A DNA stretch of 64,000 bases from Ephemerocybe angulata (Eukaryota; Basidiomycota; Agaricomycetes; Agaricales; Psathyrellaceae), in the NCBI GenBank assembly GCA_013368325.1, contig JAACJK010000163.1, forward strand, positions 2,852,001 to 2,916,000, in the 5' to 3' direction. The position numbers were made by a program, and so were the translations under genes. Within the stretch, counting starts at the first letter, position 1, and every line of letters begins with the position of its first letter. The notes below the pieces were generated by a model. It did no database searches. It was given only the letters and a program-made list of their open reading frames with translations, and was not told where the DNA came from. Positions 1 to 11,003 of the stretch are shown one piece after another.

Positions 1-1118
1 AGATACGAGTGTCGAGTTTGAGTCGGGACAAGAAGAGGGGAGTGTTGCGAATTCTGTGTCGACAGATCCGACATCGGCTGAGGAGGAAGATGAGGAGGAG
101 AACGGGGATTCGAAAGGCGGGGTGAGGGCGACGGGAGCGATCTCGCCTTCTCCGAGCAAGACATCTGCTATCCCGACTAACACTGGACGACCCGGCCTGG
201 GCAACATGCCTCGCACCGTCCCTCTGACTTACGATCATGCAAGCCATGTATCCCCATCCTCCGCTTCCAGTGGCACACCCTCATCACGACCGACCCACCG
301 CCCCTTCTCTGCCAGCGTCGACAGCAATAAAGCCGACGACGACAAGAACAACGATGATGCATCCCCTTCGTCCCCGCAGTCGTCATCCTCCCCGCTCTCC
401 TCATCATACATCCCGTCTTCATCATACACCTCCGCTCCAACCTCAGCATTCTTCTCCTCCCGTTCAACACCCGCAGCTGCGGCGCTCAACCTCCTCAAGC
501 AGGAGGGTATCCATGTCGGTGCGAACGGGGCCCCTGTGTCCTCACCAATTCGAGCTACACCAACCGGTAGGCGGTACGGTGCTGCTTTGACCGGTGGCTA
601 CAGCAGTGCGAGTGGGCTCCCGAGTAGCAGCGGGGGCGCTGGGGCGTTTGGAAGTGGGCTACCAAGTGGTGGGGGAATTGGAGTGCAGATGACGGGCACG
701 CCGACGGGGACGAGGTATGGTGCGGCGTTGGGTGTGCAGATGACGGGGAGCCCGGCGAAGAGGTGGGGTGCTGCGACGCCTGTGTGTCCGAGGTGTAAGA
801 AGAGCGTGTATTTCGCGGAGCAGGTGCGTTTTAGTATATGGCTTTTGGAGGGGTAGCGATGCTGATGCGTTGGATGGTAGGTCAAGGCGGTTGGGAAGAC
901 GTGGCATAAATTGTGTATGAGGTGCACGGAGTGCAATACGAGCTTGGATAGCACGAAGTTGAGGGACCATGACGAGCAGCCGTATTGCGTGCGGTGCTAC
1001 AACAAGGTACGTTTCTTTACGCCTCTATACTTCCTTTGTGTTGAGGCTGAAGTGAATGTGCTAGGTTCATGGGCCGCAGGGACAGGGGTATGCGCTTCTC
1101 GGCAAAGCTGGGGGTTAA
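1..1118 (+). CDS. LIM-domain (CRP-like) protein, 5' end missing
   Basis: This is the 3' part of a fungal LIM-domain protein; the reading frame is already open at the first base, so the start lies outside the window. Exons are 1-823, 881-1006 and 1065-1118. A Ser/Pro/Gly-rich disordered stretch precedes a single LIM domain that starts at CPRCKKSVYFAEQ, continues across the intron with VKAVGKTWHKLCMRC and CTECNTSLDS, and ends with DEQPYCVRCYNK. After the last intron the protein closes with VHGPQGQGYALLGKAGG, the usual tail of basidiomycete CRP-type LIM proteins. These proteins often carry a first LIM domain upstream, here outside the window. LIM domains bind zinc and mediate protein contacts, typically with actin-linked or signalling partners. 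The family is sure; the partner is unknown. Confidence 0.9.
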
Positions 1119-1749
1119 GCGCTCCGGCGCCTGACTTTGTGATGGCTTTTTGACCGATTAGATGGAGGTTCCAGTTCTTTTTAACGACACGACACGATAT
1201 GTTATGAGATTACGAAACGACGATGTGTTCGTTTTTGCTTCTTTCCCCTTTCCTTCTTCTGTTCGATATATCTTTATCTAAGTTATCCTTCAAGATCTTA
1301 TCCTTTCTATTTTGTAACGATTGGACATTTGTTTTTTTGCTCGGACACTTCTCTTATGCTTGGGCAGCTTATGACCCCCGGTTATGTGACATTCGTTCAA
1401 GTTCTTCCCATGTCGACTTTGCGTGCATTTGTTATTATACCATTTGCATTCTGATTACTGCCATGTAATACCTGTCCAGTTTGGCGTACGTTCTGCTACT
1501 CGTTCTACTTACCCATCCCGCCGAGTTCCAGTGGTTACTACGCCCTTACTTTGTTCGGACTCGAAGTGACAACGAACTTGCAAGCAAACAAGCACAGTTA
1601 CGCACGCAATGGGCACGAGACACAACTTGCTTTCGACCTCAACGCTCAACTCAGTGTTGGGATAGTGCGACCAGGGATATAACAAGAGACTCCCGAGTGA
1701 GTTCCAACTTCCAACTTTCGAATCCGTTCTGCTTACACGCTGCGAATTT
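1119..1749. other. Intergenic region, 3' flank of the LIM gene
   Basis: AT-richer sequence with several short open frames that show no recognisable motif. It probably holds the LIM gene's 3' UTR. I see no gene here. Confidence 0.5.
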
Positions 1750-2125
1750 GTGTCAAAGATACCAGTAATAGCGGAGTCTGCTGGAGTAGCCGACTCGGCT
1801 GACTCTTCCTCGTTCTCGCCTGAAACCAAGGCCTTGTTGGTTACGGTAGACTCCGTAATCAATGTCCAAGAGTATCACCTAAAGCTTGCGCAGAATAGGC
1901 GAACGGTTCAGACTCTCTCGAAAGCGAAATCTCTGCGTTGAAGACCTGCCACTACGCCGTCACCCCATCGTGCCGCCTCCCAGCGGAGATTTTGTCCGAG
2001 ATCTTCTTGTGCCTGCCTTGGAAGGGATTCACACACAGCAACTCTGCTCCGAGACTGAGGAGTGGGGTCGATTCGGCGGTTAGATTGTGGTGCTGTTGTG
2101 CCAATGGGATGGACGCAACACGGTG
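1750..2125 (+). pseudogene. F-box protein relic with frameshift
   Basis: Two overlapping frames together look like the start of an Agaricomycete F-box protein. The first (1750 onward) gives a helical stretch ending NRRTVQTLSKAKSLR and then stops. The second gives LESEISALK and then an F-box core, CRLPAEILSEIFLCLP, before stopping at about 2125. Reading NRRTVQT directly into LESEISALK would need loss of one TC unit from a TCTCTC run near 1915, so a dinucleotide slippage is the likely lesion. The leucine-rich-repeat part that normally follows the F-box is absent. F-box proteins recruit substrates to SCF ubiquitin ligases; this copy is probably dead. Confidence 0.55.
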
Positions 2126-2652
2126 AGATAGTCACTTCGCGCTTCTGACGTGCATCAGGATTCATCATTCATCATTGGCGACGGATTGGATTAGATTCAA
2201 CGTAGCGGTGGACTAGGAGCAGCCCATTACGAATTTCAAGTGCTAATTACTGGTATATTTTGAGTTCACGACTTCAGCTCTGGCTATGTAGACTTCCGAA
2301 GTCCGAAACCTAGATTTATTAAGCGCTCGCTATCGGTCAGCAGAGCTCGGGCCATTTAGCGTTGGGCGACTTTCCTCACTAGTAATAGCATCGGATGTTG
2401 AACCTCCCCTGAGTCACACTTCAAGAATCAAACTCTAGATTCACTTCTGCAGTTGTACTAGATCCACGGATCCACTAAACAGTAATCTACACATACATGT
2501 GACAGAATGCTAGTAGAATATCGAGGTTGCGGCTGTCGCCCGAGGCTGTGTACCGTGTGAGAAGGACACGACTGGGCGGGCGCTAAAAGGTCTTGAGTGC
2601 GTTTACCACTTGCACCCATCCGTCATCACCTGCGCTCACAATAGATCCCACG
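2126..2652. other. Intergenic region
   Basis: No open frame with a recognisable motif. It contains the presumed promoter of the following + strand gene. Confidence 0.4.
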
Positions 2653-5520
2653 ATGACTACACGCACAAATAAGGGTTGGGTTCCTAACGAGCCCGAACTT
2701 CAAGGTATGGAGCACATCTAGGCGACCATGTCCTATGATCCCCATCGTTCAACGGCTGATAAGGCTTGGAAGATTGGATCAACAGGATTGGAAGGGTAGA
2801 GAATGCGAGTCTGGGACACAACCACGGTACGGTTTCGCAGTTCGCAGCTACTCACCCCCCTTGAACGTTTCTCTGCCTCCTCAGGGACAATTATTCAAGG
2901 AGCACATTCCTCCGAGATATCGACAAGCACAGTCAACAAGTCGAACATTTGGGAACAGTTTCATATTCATGGCGGCAAAGTCAAGATTTACCTCGGCCCC
3001 GATTCGTCACCGCACGAAATGACATTGCAGCGAATGGGTATCAGCGGGGTGCTGTCAGACCTTCTATCCCGTATCCTAGGTTGGCGGCCTCAAGGGCAGC
3101 CCCTCGCAGCACAAGGCGATAAGGAAGGGTCCGGACTACCGTCCTCCATGGCAAACATGAGCATAGGGTCACAAGGAGGGCATCCATCCGCAAGCTCGGG
3201 CTTGCAACAACAGGTGGAACTCGGCAGCGGCACAGTGAGAGGGAACGAGGGGGCAGAGAAGGCGCCAAATCCCTCAGCAAGTCAAACTGGTGATTCTCTA
3301 GATTTCTCCTTGGTATGTCTCGCCGTTTCTCCGGCACTATGGACGACTGAATTGACTGATGATTGCAGCTACCTTTGAATGACCTTGATTCACACTCACT
3401 CGGATTGCTGGATAAACCGATCCCCGCCGAAATCTACGTGGGCTCAATGTTGAGCTCCGGTATGGGCCTGCCATGCTGGAACACAGAACCCCACGCTGGA
3501 GAGGTAGGACCCGCTCTAGCTGATGTGGGCACATTTAGTGCTCAGGATGGCTTCATCAAGATATTCAATCTTTGGGATGACGAGGAGGCCATCAGACGAA
3601 CAGCCAGGACAATCGGGTTGAACGGCTATGAATCGCTTGTTAGGAGAAATACATGGAAACAAGGCCGCCCAAAGCGCGGTGATATTGTAAAATCTCCCGG
3701 GATAAGCGGAAATGTGATATATAGCCCTGACTTCTCGTGAGTGGTATTCAAGTTCGCCATCACCGTGTCCACTGAAACTATTCGATACTGACGCCCGAAT
3801 TTTAGAGACATCGAAAATTTCAGGACTCGCTGCAAACCTCAGCAAGGCGCGGCACTTCTGCTAACTTCTGACGCTGACCAGGAGGACCTTGTGGATCGCG
3901 AAAAACTCCGCAAGCACATCCTTGAATATGCTGAGCTTCTTTACAGGCATGCCGATGCAATCCAGTGCATTGGGCAGGACGAATCCCTCTATATAATAAC
4001 CGGCTTTGTCAAAAGCAATAGTTGTGGACTCGCAGCCTTTGGGGAACCTACCGCTCCAGATGAACCTTCGGTGGTGCTTGCAAACTCGAGGAGACAGGGC
4101 CAAAGCACTGGACGACAGTGGGTGTGGATTGATCAGGGAACTGCAAATACTCAGCTCTCAGAACCGAGTAATCTGGATGGCATAAACTTGAAGGATCAAA
4201 CCCTTTTTCTGCGAGGGTTCAAACTCGACTTTTCTGCAAGCTTCAGATCCAATTTGGAGGGTTCCGCCTCTGGAGGAAATTGGGAGAAAGGGAAACCTGA
4301 CGATGGAAGTGACGATGAGCAAAGTGGCAGTGGAGATGAAGATACTAATGAAGGTCATGCAGGCCCTCCAGGGAGCTCGAACACGAAACATGGTGGCTCC
4401 CTGGGCGCTTCGACTTCTCAACACCATCATGGAAAAGCGGTACAGCTCCAGTCGTTCCCAGATTCATCTCGCTGGAGGGTGAGCGCCTCCAAATGAACAA
4501 CTGAGACCCGGTGCTAACCGTTTGTTAATAGAGCTGCCACCCGTGCGATATAATCAATGAATGTCTTTTGAAAGCCGTTCGTATCCATATCACTTAAATT
4601 GCGACTTTTTGACAAACACCTCACGGTATCATAGACGGGCTCATCATTTGCGTTAAGCCACGATGATGACTGGGTGCCCTTCCTGAAAGACCAATCCATT
4701 TGGGAAAGTGCAGGTAGTTCTCCAGACCGCCCATCCCTTGTGGGCAGCTTTGGTGTATACGTTATCCAAGGTAAACCCGATAGTCGATAAACAGTTGCAG
4801 TTGCTCAGTTAACCGGGCTCGATGTCCTAGGTGTGGCGTGCTTAAATCTAAACCTGGCAGAAGAAAGGAATATCTTTGCGCCAGACTTCCGCCGTGAAAC
4901 CCGCATGGAGCCTCTCCAGTCACCTTGGGGGCTGAGGGCCAGTGATGGCGGTAGTGCTAACTCATTCCTTCCTCATCCTTTGAACAATGCACACACACAC
5001 ACACCTGGGTTTAGTGTTTCCACACATATCTTCGGGGACGTGGATTCAGATGAGCCTATGATTGGAGGCAGGATTCTTTCCACAGGCTTCGAGAGCGTGG
5101 ATCCTATGTTTGGAGGCGAGAGTGTCGCCGAAATCATGGGTGGCCGTCTCTCAGACGAATTACCATCGAAGGGGCCATGGGCAGATGCCGAACTGAAAAA
5201 ATTGAAGATTCTCGAGGAAGCATATGCGCGCACGGCGTCCCCTTTAGGCGAAGAGATACACACTCTCGCGAAAGACTTGGGCATGTCAGTAAGGGGTGTG
5301 CGGAAGTGGTGAGTACACGAGAGGACCGGTCGTACCAGAGAAATGTTAATCGTCGCCGTGTAGGTTCGATATGAAGAGGCTAGGTTATATGTCCGACTCC
5401 AAAGCCTCTGTGTCCCGGCCCCATAGTTCCGCATCTGGTGAACTGGACGAGGTATTGGATATGTCCATGGCGGAGGACGGATCTTCCTTGGTTTTCAACA
5501 TGAGAACAGCTCTACCGTAG
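2653..5520 (+). CDS. Basidiomycete protein with C-terminal homeodomain-like fold
   Basis: A multi-exon gene. Well-supported exons are 2885-3312, 3369-3736, 3806-4478, 4532-4576, 4635-4770, 4831-5308 and 5364-5520; all of these join in frame. The ATG at 2653 and one or two small 5' exons before 2885 are tentative, because I could not phase them cleanly. The middle carries patterns seen in Agaricomycete lineage proteins: GPALADVGTFSAQDGFIKIF, then SCHPCDIINECLLKA and LSHDDDWVPFL. A disordered acidic stretch (GSDDEQSGSGDEDTNEGH) lies between them. The C-terminus reads ELKKLKILEEAYARTA, LAKDLGMSVRGVRK and, across the last intron, WFDMKR, which is the helix layout of a homeodomain. The residue at the usual Asn51 position is Met. 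The protein may be a divergent DNA-binding protein; its function is unknown. Confidence 0.7.
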
Positions 5521-5653
5521 ACACCATCTCCTTGTCTGATGAATAAAGCCTTACTGTTAATCGTGAAAGAGAAACCCGAGCTTGTAAATTTAAGAGTACT
5601 CCCCCGGCTTCGTCGCCGTGCAACTGCAATTTAATTAAATGTGTAAGTAAAGG

Positions 5654-7201
5654 TCAAAGCGTGATTGTCAAGATGCTATCAATTATATTCCACTCAGCCT
5701 TTGCGCCATCGACGTCAAACTCTCGCTGGCGCTTTAGATCTAGCATCCTCGCAACCTCCTTATCCGACTCCGCCATAATACGCTCTTTCCTCTCTTCTGC
5801 CTCTCGAGGATTAGCTGGTGGGCTAGCGAAGTTGGCTAGGTTGGCTTTTGAGATGATACTCGCTTTCATCCGCGCGCGTTCCTGAATCTTGAGGACGAGC
5901 TGGGCGTCGGAGAGTGTGCGGTCGATGTCGATAGTTTTGGAGGAATGGGTTACGATGATCCTCCGAGGTTCAACGTCTAGGAAGGTGTCGCCTGATGTAA
6001 TTGAGGATGCAGTCTGATGTTGCGGGCGCAAATGAGTTGAGGGTAGATAGCAGGAAAGAGGAGACGCGTACCAGGTCAGGGATATGAATTGTGACTTTTA
6101 TCCTCGAGTCCTCGAGCTTCTGCCAATTCCATGAAACGTCCAGAGGAACCAAAAACTCATTTTCTTTCTGCTTTTGTTTCTCAGTCAGGTGAAACGTCTC
6201 GAACATCTGGGATGCAGGAACCAGAGGGGTAGTGGCCGAAGGTTTCAAGATGCTCTTTGGCTTAGATGGCTCGATTTCTTCGATCAGAGGGCGCGATGCT
6301 GCAGGGCCTTTGGGCTTCGTCTGGGAAGGTAACGGCTCTGCCTTCTTCTCAGTAGCACTGGTTTCCAGCTGCTTCTCTTTCGCATTTCCCTTGTCGCTTT
6401 TGGCTCCACTGACAACAGCATCGAGGGCCTCGACAGTTGGTCGCGTTGTCGAGTCGCGCGCCATGCCGAGTACCGCGCGTTCTGCAGCGGTCTCTTCCTT
6501 TGCGCCGGTAGTATTCTGGGCATTTTTAAGGAGGAGAGCGGTGGGTATACGGACGGTACGTTGTTGAAGTGTTCCTTTCGAGGCGATGTTGGGGGTGCCA
6601 ATGTGTCTCGAGAGGGTTAAGCCGGTTTGAGCCTCGATACGTTGCAAGCCCAATTCTAGACGCAGATAAAAGGTTTAGCTTGCGGTTTCGGAGACCTCTA
6701 CTCAAGTTAAGAGTAGAAGAAGCGTGAGGTAATGAACGCACCTACCAAGAAGACCTTAAACTCAGGATCTCTCAGCGTGCGCTTGCGCACCTCGCTGTGG
6801 TACACGCAGTCCACGACCAAGCTCATTTTACCAGCCTTATCTTTGTCCGTCCGTGGTTCCGACACGACAACAGGAACGTACCACTCGTCCTCCGCATCTT
6901 TATCATCGGTCTCGTCAGTTCCTTTCATCGCGCGTTGGATGACTTCTTCTGGTGCATCGGGTGGTGGTGGAACGTTCTTGTCGTAGCAGATGTTGACAAA
7001 GACTTTCATGCCTTTGGCTACGGGAATGGGCTGGGGAGCTGGTTCGAGTAAGCCACCTGGGCTCGTGCCAATTGGTTTGGGCGATGTGGATGCATTCGGG
7101 GAAGGAGTAGGTGCGGGAGGGGGTAAAAGACCATGTTCGAGAGTTGTGCTCTTCACGCAGAATCCTGCTGTTGGGGTAAGGGTCACTGGCGTGAAGGACA
7201 T
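5654..7201 (-). CDS. PIH1-domain protein (R2TP co-chaperone component)
   Basis: Three exons on the minus strand: 7201-6742, 6655-6072 and 6013-5654. They join in frame to 467 residues. The N-terminal half carries the PIH1 domain signature: GMKVFVNICYDKNVPPPPD, then DEWYVPVVVSEPRTDKDKAG, SLVVDCVYHSEV and LGLQRIEAQTGL. This is the phosphopeptide-binding fold of Pih1/Nop17. The C-terminal part after a Lys/Glu-rich linker is beta-rich (VSWNWQKLEDSRIKVTIHI) and fits the CS-like domain that binds Tah1/Hsp90. In yeast, Pih1 with Tah1 and the Rvb AAA+ ATPases forms R2TP, which assembles box C/D snoRNPs and PIKK complexes. Length exceeds that of yeast Pih1 because of the linker. The gene is convergent with the homeodomain-like gene. 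Confidence 0.85.
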
Positions 7202-7891
7202 TTTTGTGGAGATGGTGGTGGTCAGAAGCCAAGGATATAAAACCTAGCCCTGAACGGCACCGATCAATGATTGCGCGGCTGGCAGTAATCTAGGTTAGGG
7301 TTTGTTAAGCGCCCTTTGTCCTGGCCCCGTTTCGGTCCGTCGTCCATTGGCACCAAATTGGCACTGAGTTAACAGCCTCTAAAGCGATATCACTGACTAA
7401 TATTCCTCTATATCCTAGAAGGATCTCAACTCATCAAAACTACCACTACCATTCATTCAGGGTGATGAATCGATGACACCCATATCTACCCTCTTCTTTT
7501 CAGATGGATGCCTCTCTTGCCGCACTTAAATACTAGTCAAAATGGATGGCAGCACTAAATGAAAGTGAGCCAACCGCCTTGAAATTTTCGCCAAGAGTCT
7601 CAAGTCGACTGGCGTAATCTACTGTTTGCGATCGTATACAAAGCCTACACAAGAATCAGAATGGGACTATTCCGAAGATTCGGTCCTTCCGTCGGGTCTC
7701 AGGCTGTGGAGGCCGAATCTGTGATTACAGTAGAAAGCATATTTCTGCCGGATTGAGTGTGCAGTTGGTCTGGAGGTGGAGAAAGGGGTATATACCTAAA
7801 AGGGGTTACTTGTTCAAGGTAAGCGAGGGTAAGCGCTGGTGGCACAGCAACTCCCTTAGGCTTCAACCACCACTATACTACACTCATTTCC
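7202..7891. other. Divergent intergenic region (PIH1 / NACHT-1)
   Basis: A 690-bp region between two divergent genes, so it should hold both promoters. No ORF with a recognisable motif. The stretch at 7753-7890 is open but looks like 5' leader. Confidence 0.4.
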
Positions 7892-10090
7892 ATGCCTGCA
7901 GGGTCAAAACCTTCGCTTCTCAGAAGCATCTTTGGAGTCAAAAGGCCTAAGGAGGAGCAAATAGCTAGCAAGACCCCGCAAGAGATACCTCCAGTCCATT
8001 TACCAGTTCGCGCGGTGGCTACACGTGGCGACATATGCTCCCCAGTTGGAAGGACGCCCTCGGGTGCTTCTGAACTCACCCCCATCCCACCGCCATCTCA
8101 ATCTACGGGCCCCGCCTTTTTTGCCAATTCCAGTAACTTCAAGTTGGACACGCTGCAGTATATCGATAACTCGAAGAGCACCAGCGGAACTAATCGCAAG
8201 TATCCCCCGCCTGTCTCCATGCATCTCAGCTAATACATGGTCATGCTATCCCTATCTAAACCGTCGGTAACAGACTGGGGTGACGTTTTACTGCGAAATA
8301 CGGCCCCGAACGCCCTCTTCAACTCCGCGGACAGATTCGACCCGCCCAAATGCGATGAGGACACTCGAACAGAGGTCATAGGGGAAATCATGTCCTGGAT
8401 ACAAGATCGCGAATTGCCCTGCCGTCTTCTATGTATGACTGGTGCTGCAGGAGCAGGGAAGTCTGCCTTGCAACAAACGATTTCGGAGCGATGTAGCAAG
8501 GCGAATATTCTGGCCGCATCGTTCTTTTTCCAGGCGAACGACCACACCCGGAACGATGTGATGCGAATTATCCCCACGATAGCCTACCAGCTAGGGCTGA
8601 AGAGCACTCCACTTCGGGACCTGATAACAAGGTCCGTTGAAGAAGACCCAATGGTGTTCCTGCGATCTCTGGACGGACAAATCCAGCAGCTCATACTTGA
8701 ACCGCTCGAGCGGCTCCGGTCAAGACCCGACTCCAAGTTCAATTCTCTACCCCACGCTATTATTATCGATGGCCTGGACGAATGCTACGGGGAAGAGATG
8801 CAAGAAATGCTCTTGCTCGCCATTCAGGGAGGGCTACTTGACAATGACCTACCCTTTCGGATAGTCATTTCGAGTCGACCAGAGTGGGCAATCCGAAATG
8901 CCCTCGCGAGAACTGGCCATCTGCATGGCAAGGCTTATCATATCCGCCTAAGCGACGACTTCGATGCAACAGGGGACATTCGCCGTACCCTATGGAGGAG
9001 GCTTCGGGAAATTGGCGGTCGAAGTAACGATCCTCGTGCGAAGGACCCGTCGTGGCCTTCCGAGCAAGATGTCAAGGCGATCGTCGAAGCTTCATCGGGA
9101 CAATACATCTATGCTGCTACTGTCATTCGCTACGTGTCCGAAAAACGGAGTTCACCCGTAGAAAGGCTTCGCACCATTCTAACCTGGACGCCTGACGCCG
9201 AGCAACGGGCCAAACCATTTGCAACCCTCGACCGCCTTTACACCAACATCGTATCCTCGGCAAAGGTTGCATACGAGAGCGTTGACACCAACAAACCTAT
9301 CTTCCTTCTCCTCCTTCGTGCTTATAGAATGCACAAGCTCTCACAGGAATTGTTCCTTCTCCTCCGCTGCCCACTGCCGGAGGCTTCTCACAGCCGCCTA
9401 GTTGAGCTTGACTCTGGTGGTGCCGAGACTCTTCTGTCTGACTTGCAATCACTGGTCACTTTGGAGGCTACCCGCACGGATGATGGGTACCGATACAAGA
9501 TGCTTCGATACTACCACAAGTCTTTCGGAGACTTTTTGGATAGCGAAAGTCGTGCTGGGGAACTGTATGTGTCCTCCGAAGCTGCCCAGGAGCACGTCGC
9601 AGTGACTCATCTGCGGTATATTAAATCACTGGAAGTCCCTGGTACGTAGCAGCATTCTCCTCGCCGGAACCTTGTCTGACCGAGTTATCCCAGCATTGGG
9701 AATTGACCACCTGCCAAAGTCTGTACTCGATGAATGCTCTTGGTGCTTCCTCACTCTACCTGGCTTTCTAAAAGAATTGCCTCGGGGCTCCCCTATATAC
9801 AGAGACCTTCTCGAGATGAGCGAAACCAGGTCTTGGGAGAAAATAGGGGCTTGGTTCTTGTCAGGGTCCACTCTTCATCTCCATGACTTCTACGTGAACG
9901 GATGGCTGTTGGCTTTAACACATCTTCTTACAACGTTTGAGGTGCGCTTTCCTTCGACATGTATATCGGACCTCACCCTTACAACGTGCCTATTCTTCCG
10001 CAGGGAATGGACACTACCCTGATACAAGACCTAACTGCCCTCCGGGCTAATGTCCATGAAACTCTAGTATCAGGGCTTAGCCGCGCTTAG
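7892..10090 (+). CDS. NACHT-domain NTPase (NLR-like), NACHT-1
   Basis: The core is a 470-residue open frame from 8237 with a full NACHT NTPase: Walker A GAAGAGKSA, the FFFQANDHTR region, Walker B IIIDGLDECYG, then IVISSRPEW and ASSGQYIYAATVIRYV. Downstream YYHKSFGDFL is typical of Agaricomycete NACHT proteins. Two short exons follow: one from about 9694 that continues ALGIDHLPKSVLDECSWCF, and one ending at 10090 (GMDTTLIQDLTALRAN). A Pro/Ser-rich upstream frame from ATG 7892 (MPAGSKPSLLRSIFG) probably encodes the N-terminus. I could not find a splice junction that phases this frame with the NACHT frame, so the 5' end is uncertain. No ankyrin, WD40 or TPR repeats follow, so it is a short, repeat-less form. 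Fungal NACHT proteins are linked to non-self recognition and regulated cell death. Confidence 0.75.
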
Positions 10091-10326
10091 GCCTCCAAGC
10101 TGAGACCATGTGTATTACCCTCGTTCTCCCGCTTATCCCCAATCCTGCAACCTAGATTGTGATAGCCTCTGCGGTATCCATCCGATGATACGAACCTCCA
10201 CTCACATTGCCACATGTTCCAGAACAAAGTCGAGCGAGGAGTAACGTTAACATTACCTTCCCGGCGATGCAGAGTCTATTGCAAAGCCGTACAATTTACC
10301 TCGTCCGGCACCACTCTAACCGCCTC
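10091..10326. other. Intergenic, 3' flank of NACHT-1
   Basis: No coding signal recognised between the NACHT-1 stop and the inverted-repeat element. Confidence 0.4.
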
Positions 10327-11003
10327 GGATAATTCAATTTGGGAACCCCCTTCCCCCTAAAACCTCCGTTTGATGCAGGTTTGAGCGCAAATGATGGATT
10401 TTTATTTGCCAGCGCTTGACGAAGTCGGCCGTGGATGGTCCGGGACGGTGATGGTCTGCGCCTGATGCGGGAGGGCGCTCTTGATGTGGAGGAAACCAGG
10501 ACACAGATTTCAGTGTCTGAAGTCCACAAATCCATAGACTCAAACACAAATCTCTCCAGCACATACTTATATGTATTATAGCCCAATATAATAGATATAT
10601 ACTGATGATATGGTGCTCAGAGTGCCAAATCTCCAATCCGATTCACTAGTAGAAAAATCTAATCTAATCAGACGTAGATCGTCCAGTATCTTGGTATATC
10701 AGCAAATATAATGGTATATACTGAGATTTGTAAGGTATAGAGGATATACTATGCCTAATGTGTCTCAGATAGGACAAGTACTCCAGTACAATCGCCCTCC
10801 TAGCTTGCGTGCAGGCGGCTTCCCGCGCGGTCTTTCCGCATTCGGACATCAGCGCCCCGCCATGCCCACGATTTCGGGCCTCTTGCTCCAGCCATCATGA
10901 TACCTTCGGCACCCCACCGAGGTGACGGCAGAGGGTTCCTCAATAAGCTATTGAGAAACCCTGGGGTTCCCCGGGGAAGGGGGGTTCCCAAATTGAATTA
11001 TCC
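10327..11003. mobile_element. 677-bp element with ~30-bp terminal inverted repeats (MITE-like)
   Basis: The left end 10327-10356 begins GGATAATTCAATTTGGGAAC, followed by a C run and TTCCCC. The right end 10973-11003 is its reverse complement (GTTCCCAAATTGAATTATCC at the edge), differing by one base in the C run. The interior has no credible transposase frame. This is the layout of a non-autonomous DNA transposon. I see no convincing target-site duplication: CCTC on the left and CCTT on the right are not identical. A weaker internal palindrome (CCCTGGGGTTCCCCGGGG) lies just inside the right end. Confidence 0.6.

Noticed and set aside
4985..5003. CA-dinucleotide run
   Set aside because: Short microsatellite inside a coding exon (Thr/His codons); no further meaning seen. 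A similar run near 51680 is intergenic.
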